Origin: Pilasporangium apinafurcum
Taxonomy: Eukaryota; Oomycota; Peronosporomycetes; Pythiales; Pythiaceae
DNA: 64,000 nucleotides
Assembly: GCA_001600495.1 (NCBI GenBank)
Contig: BCKE01000024.1
Location: forward strand, 132,184 to 196,183
Reading direction: 5' to 3'
Part shown: positions 61,369-64,000 of the stretch, in pieces
Position numbering within the stretch: the first letter of the stretch is position 1
Layout: every line of letters starts with the position of its first letter
The notes under the pieces: model-generated
Databases searched by the model: none
Seen by the model: only the letters and a program-made list of their open reading frames with translations
Told to the model about the DNA's origin: nothing
Translations under genes and position numbers: made by a program

Positions 61369-64000
61369 CTATGCTGCAACTTGGGGTTCATATGCTTCAG
61401 AGTGACAAGACAACTTCTTCCCTGGTTCCACATGAAATCGTGCTGCATATCGTTGAAAGAACCGAATCCGCTGCGGTTCTGGTTCTGGGGCGACAGGTGA
61501 AGCCCCACATTCTAGTCCGCCGTTGAGCAACCACGTCGTGCGAGCAAAATCGTAATCCATGCCGTCTGCACTCCCACGCACAAACACATCGTGAATACTG
61601 CCGCGTCCACCCTGTTGGTCCAACATCCAGTACCAGAGTGCACTGCCCCATGCAATCTTCGAGTCCGTGGCCACCCAATCCGGATTCGAGAGTAAATCCA
61701 CACCAATTTCATCGCCATAGGCGCCATAATTGTAATTCCAGGTCAGCTGAATCGGTCCACGACCATGGTATCGCTGATCTTTCTTGCATTTGTAGTCGCT
61801 CGTTGAGTCGCAATACTCTGATGGATCAAACAAAGCCCAGCCAGACTGCTGTGTAAATGTAAAGTTACCCGAAGCGTGCGCCATTTGTGCTATAAAAGCC
61901 GCCACTTCTTGTCGATTCTGGCGATCTGGGCCGTCGTTTGCAAACTTGGGAAATTTCTTCGCGGCATCCACAATCGCAAGATATGTGTAAATGGGATCTG
62001 CCATGGGGAAAAGCTCTTGAAACAAATCTTTGGACATGATGCTAGCAAATCCGCCACTCCCTGTTGCTGTTTCTACCTGCGAACTCTCATAGTACTTGAC
62101 AAACTCTGCGTCTTGGCATGAAAGTACAGTCTCCGGGTCTACCCCCAAAATGGCACAATATGCTTTGTATTTGTCTATTCGTGCTTGAATCTGATCGCTC
62201 ACGTCAGTCACATTAGTGCTCATGGTATCGCTATCGCAGAGTTCTGGTGATAACAGCTTCATTGATGCTGCAAATCCATAGTCGGAGACACGAGTGAAGT
62301 CATGAATCGACCCATTACCACGGTCTATCATCCACGAGAATAGTGCCGATTGCCAGGCGATATCTGAATCTGTCGTCAGTAACTCAGGGTTGGTGATAAC
62401 ATCTTTATCTGTTGCTTTCTGAATCTGCGCGTAAGTGGCATCACCTTTCACCATCAGCGGCCCACGTCCGTAGTAACATGGTGAATTTGTACATTCGGCA
62501 GCCCCATCACTCTCTTCGACGTTCTGGAAATCGCTCGTCGCAATGGCAACTTGTGCTAAAAATGCAGCAACCTCACGGCGATTCTTGTCTTCATCTGCAG
62601 AGCCGGCAAACGCAGAGAATACGTTCGTTGCATACAGGAAGGCAGTGTAATCATAGAGAGCGACGTTCGCACCACTGTTGGTTATATCGTAGTAATTCGC
62701 CTCTGTGATAAGATTTCCAACGGCACAATTTTTGTTGATGTCTTTCGATCCAGTACTCGTAGTTGTGGTGCTAGTTTTCTGGCATTGCAGTACTGATTCC
62801 CGTCCCTCGGTGATTTTCAGCAACTTACTGATCGCATTAAAAATTCGAATGCGGTCCATTTCGCTTTCTGCACCACATTGCTCACTGCCAGCGATCATTT
62901 CCGTACTCAATCTGAAATTATCTTCAAAAGAGTCCAAGTGTCGATGCATGACAGAATGAACTGATCCATAAGGTGACAGTGGATGGTGTTCCATCCAGAA
63001 CCACAGTGTCGATTTCCACAGAATCAGGGAGTCAATGTAGATGTATTCCGGGTGGTTCAACAAATCTACATCAATGAACGCACCACATTTGTCGTAATTG
63101 TAGTTCCATGAGAGACCAAATGGTCCACGGCCATGGTACCGCTTATGAGAGACGCAGTCTGTAACATTCTTGTCGCAAAAATCATCAGATGTGTACAGTG
63201 CGCCATTATCTATCTCTAATCGCGTAAAATTCTTGGACCCGACTGCTGCATGAGCCAAAAATGCTGCAATTTCGCGCTTGTTCGAGGCTGCATCGCTCTC
63301 GGCGGCAAACTTTGGGAATCGAATGGTCGCTTCGAGAAGCGTTTGGTAGGAAAACTGCGTTTTGGCATTCGGAAATAAGTCGGCAAAGTCCTCTTCGGAG
63401 AAATACTGCCCCAACGACGGCAGATTATCACTTGGATCAAAGTTAATAGTCGCGCAGGAAAGCAGACGGCTGTCATCGGCTTCAGGATCAAATACTGGCT
63501 CCTCAACCGATATGGCGTCGCCAATTTCCTTGTATAAATCCATTCGTAGGCTATTTCCTACAGGATCACGTGCAGCTGTCCCACAGACGCGTGAGCCAAA
63601 GAGAATGTTGCTGGTTTGTGCGAGTAAATCTGGTTGCGAGATGTAGTCATGGGGTCGACCATTTCCTAAATCTACCATCCACGTATGCAGCGCCACTTTC
63701 CACGCCACCGAAGTATCCTTGACCAGTAAATCTGGGACTTTAAGCAAATCGAGTTCCAGGTCTTCGGCAAGCCACGCATACCTGAAATTCCATTCGGTCA
63801 TGAACGCTCCTCGCCCATGGTAACTTCGTCCATCCAAACATTCTGCCTTGGAGCTATCACAGAATACGTCGTCTGTGTACTGATCCACAGAAGAAGCTAC
63901 ACGCAAAGTGAATCGATCAGTAGCAGCCGCTGCCTGCGCCAGGAAAGCTGACAGTTCCTGAGCATTTTCCCTATCAGACGACCCACTTGTGGCAAAGTCG
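61369..64000 (-). CDS. Multi-module GH19 chitinase-like protein (partial, runs off window)
   Basis: The open frame enters at the window end and stops at 61369; at least 876 residues are visible. Four GH19-like modules of about 220-235 residues have (Y/H)-x-GRG-P cores near 63820, 63130, 62470 and 61760. The last is closest to plant chitinases: QRYHGRGPIQLTWNYNYG, DLLSNPDWVATDSKIAWGSA, LWYWMLDQQ, NGGLECG and FQRYAARFHV. GH19 enzymes cleave chitin with a Glu in HETTGG. Here that place reads HASGNF, and in the other modules AAVGSKNF, AIATSDF and AAAATDRF, so the general-acid Glu is absent in all four. It is probably a carbohydrate-binding pseudo-enzyme, secreted or at the surface; the N terminus is outside the window. 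Confidence 0.8.
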   Translation of the reverse strand, partial: DFATSGSSDRENAQELSAFLAQAAAATDRFTLRVASSVDQYTDDVFCDSSKAECLDGRSYHGRGAFMTEWNFRYAWLAEDLELDLLKVPDLLVKDTSVAWKVALHTWMVDLGNGRPHDYISQPDLLAQTSNILFGSRVCGTAARDPVGNSLRMDLYKEIGDAISVEEPVFDPEADDSRLLSCATINFDPSDNLPSLGQYFSEEDFADLFPNAKTQFSYQTLLEATIRFPKFAAESDAASNKREIAAFLAHAAVGSKNFTRLEIDNGALYTSDDFCDKNVTDCVSHKRYHGRGPFGLSWNYNYDKCGAFIDVDLLNHPEYIYIDSLILWKSTLWFWMEHHPLSPYGSVHSVMHRHLDSFEDNFRLSTEMIAGSEQCGAESEMDRIRIFNAISKLLKITEGRESVLQCQKTSTTTTSTGSKDINKNCAVGNLITEANYYDITNSGANVALYDYTAFLYATNVFSAFAGSADEDKNRREVAAFLAQVAIATSDFQNVEESDGAAECTNSPCYYGRGPLMVKGDATYAQIQKATDKDVITNPELLTTDSDIAWQSALFSWMIDRGNGSIHDFTRVSDYGFAASMKLLSPELCDSDTMSTNVTDVSDQIQARIDKYKAYCAILGVDPETVLSCQDAEFVKYYESSQVETATGSGGFASIMSKDLFQELFPMADPIYTYLAIVDAAKKFPKFANDGPDRQNRQEVAAFIAQMAHASGNFTFTQQSGWALFDPSEYCDSTSDYKCKKDQRYHGRGPIQLTWNYNYGAYGDEIGVDLLSNPDWVATDSKIAWGSALWYWMLDQQGGRGSIHDVFVRGSADGMDYDFARTTWLLNGGLECGASPVAPEPEPQRIRFFQRYAARFHVEPGKKLSCHSEAYEPQVAA

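Overview
The window is nuclear DNA of a eukaryote, most likely an oomycete (stramenopile water mould). The genome looks compact, with short intergenic gaps and 70-110 nt GT-AG introns. Pointers to oomycetes are an 11-copy Cys/His finger array of the 'WRKY19-like' type, a seven-transmembrane receptor fused to a tyrosine-kinase-like kinase, a stramenopile-type 'GTSLRWYLAKRLNC' domain, and a Tectonic gene, which implies a flagellate stage. An Albugo- or Pythium-like genome would fit, but I cannot name the genus.

Layout: 0.5-2.3 kb, two divergent C2-domain genes. 3.4-5.2 kb, finger-array protein. 5.3-7.6 kb, an eight-exon NEMP-like nuclear-envelope membrane protein. 7.8-14.5 kb, a transposon-rich island with two Fanzor2 copies, one Fanzor1 fragment, a decayed DUF2817 gene and ribosomal protein eL8 (RPL7A). 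14.8-25.9 kb, a secretory-pathway cluster: an OS-9-lectin/EDEM-mannosidase/PA fusion, beta-COP, a VMA12-like V-ATPase assembly factor and an MFS sugar transporter. 26-33.6 kb, a 1565-residue coiled-coil protein head-to-head with Tectonic. 33.8-39.5 kb, two divergent paralogous single-pass membrane proteins built from an unrecognised extracellular repeat. 40-49.3 kb, a bestrophin-like channel, a Na+/K+-ATPase alpha subunit and the 7TM-kinase fusion. 50.5-53.1 kb, a Fanzor1 transposon with palindromic ends at TTAA. 54.6-64 kb, a stramenopile nuclear protein, Beclin-1/ATG6 head-to-head with a NET-PHD-ePHD protein, an MLF-like protein, and a multi-module GH19 chitinase-like protein running off the window end.

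The most unusual system is the Fanzor island. Fanzors are eukaryotic relatives of bacterial TnpB, an RNA-guided DNA endonuclease. Both classes occur here. Two Fanzor2 copies share a structured block of about 125 nt just 3' of the reading frame, where the guide (omega/fRNA-like) RNA is expected. Almost all isolated ambiguous bases in the window lie in the Fanzor2 copies, as expected if many genomic copies were collapsed in assembly.

Spliced models for NEMP, eL8, VMA12, the MFS transporter, the coiled-coil protein and ATG6 were built by hand and keep frame across every junction. Those for Tectonic and the two surface proteins are less certain.
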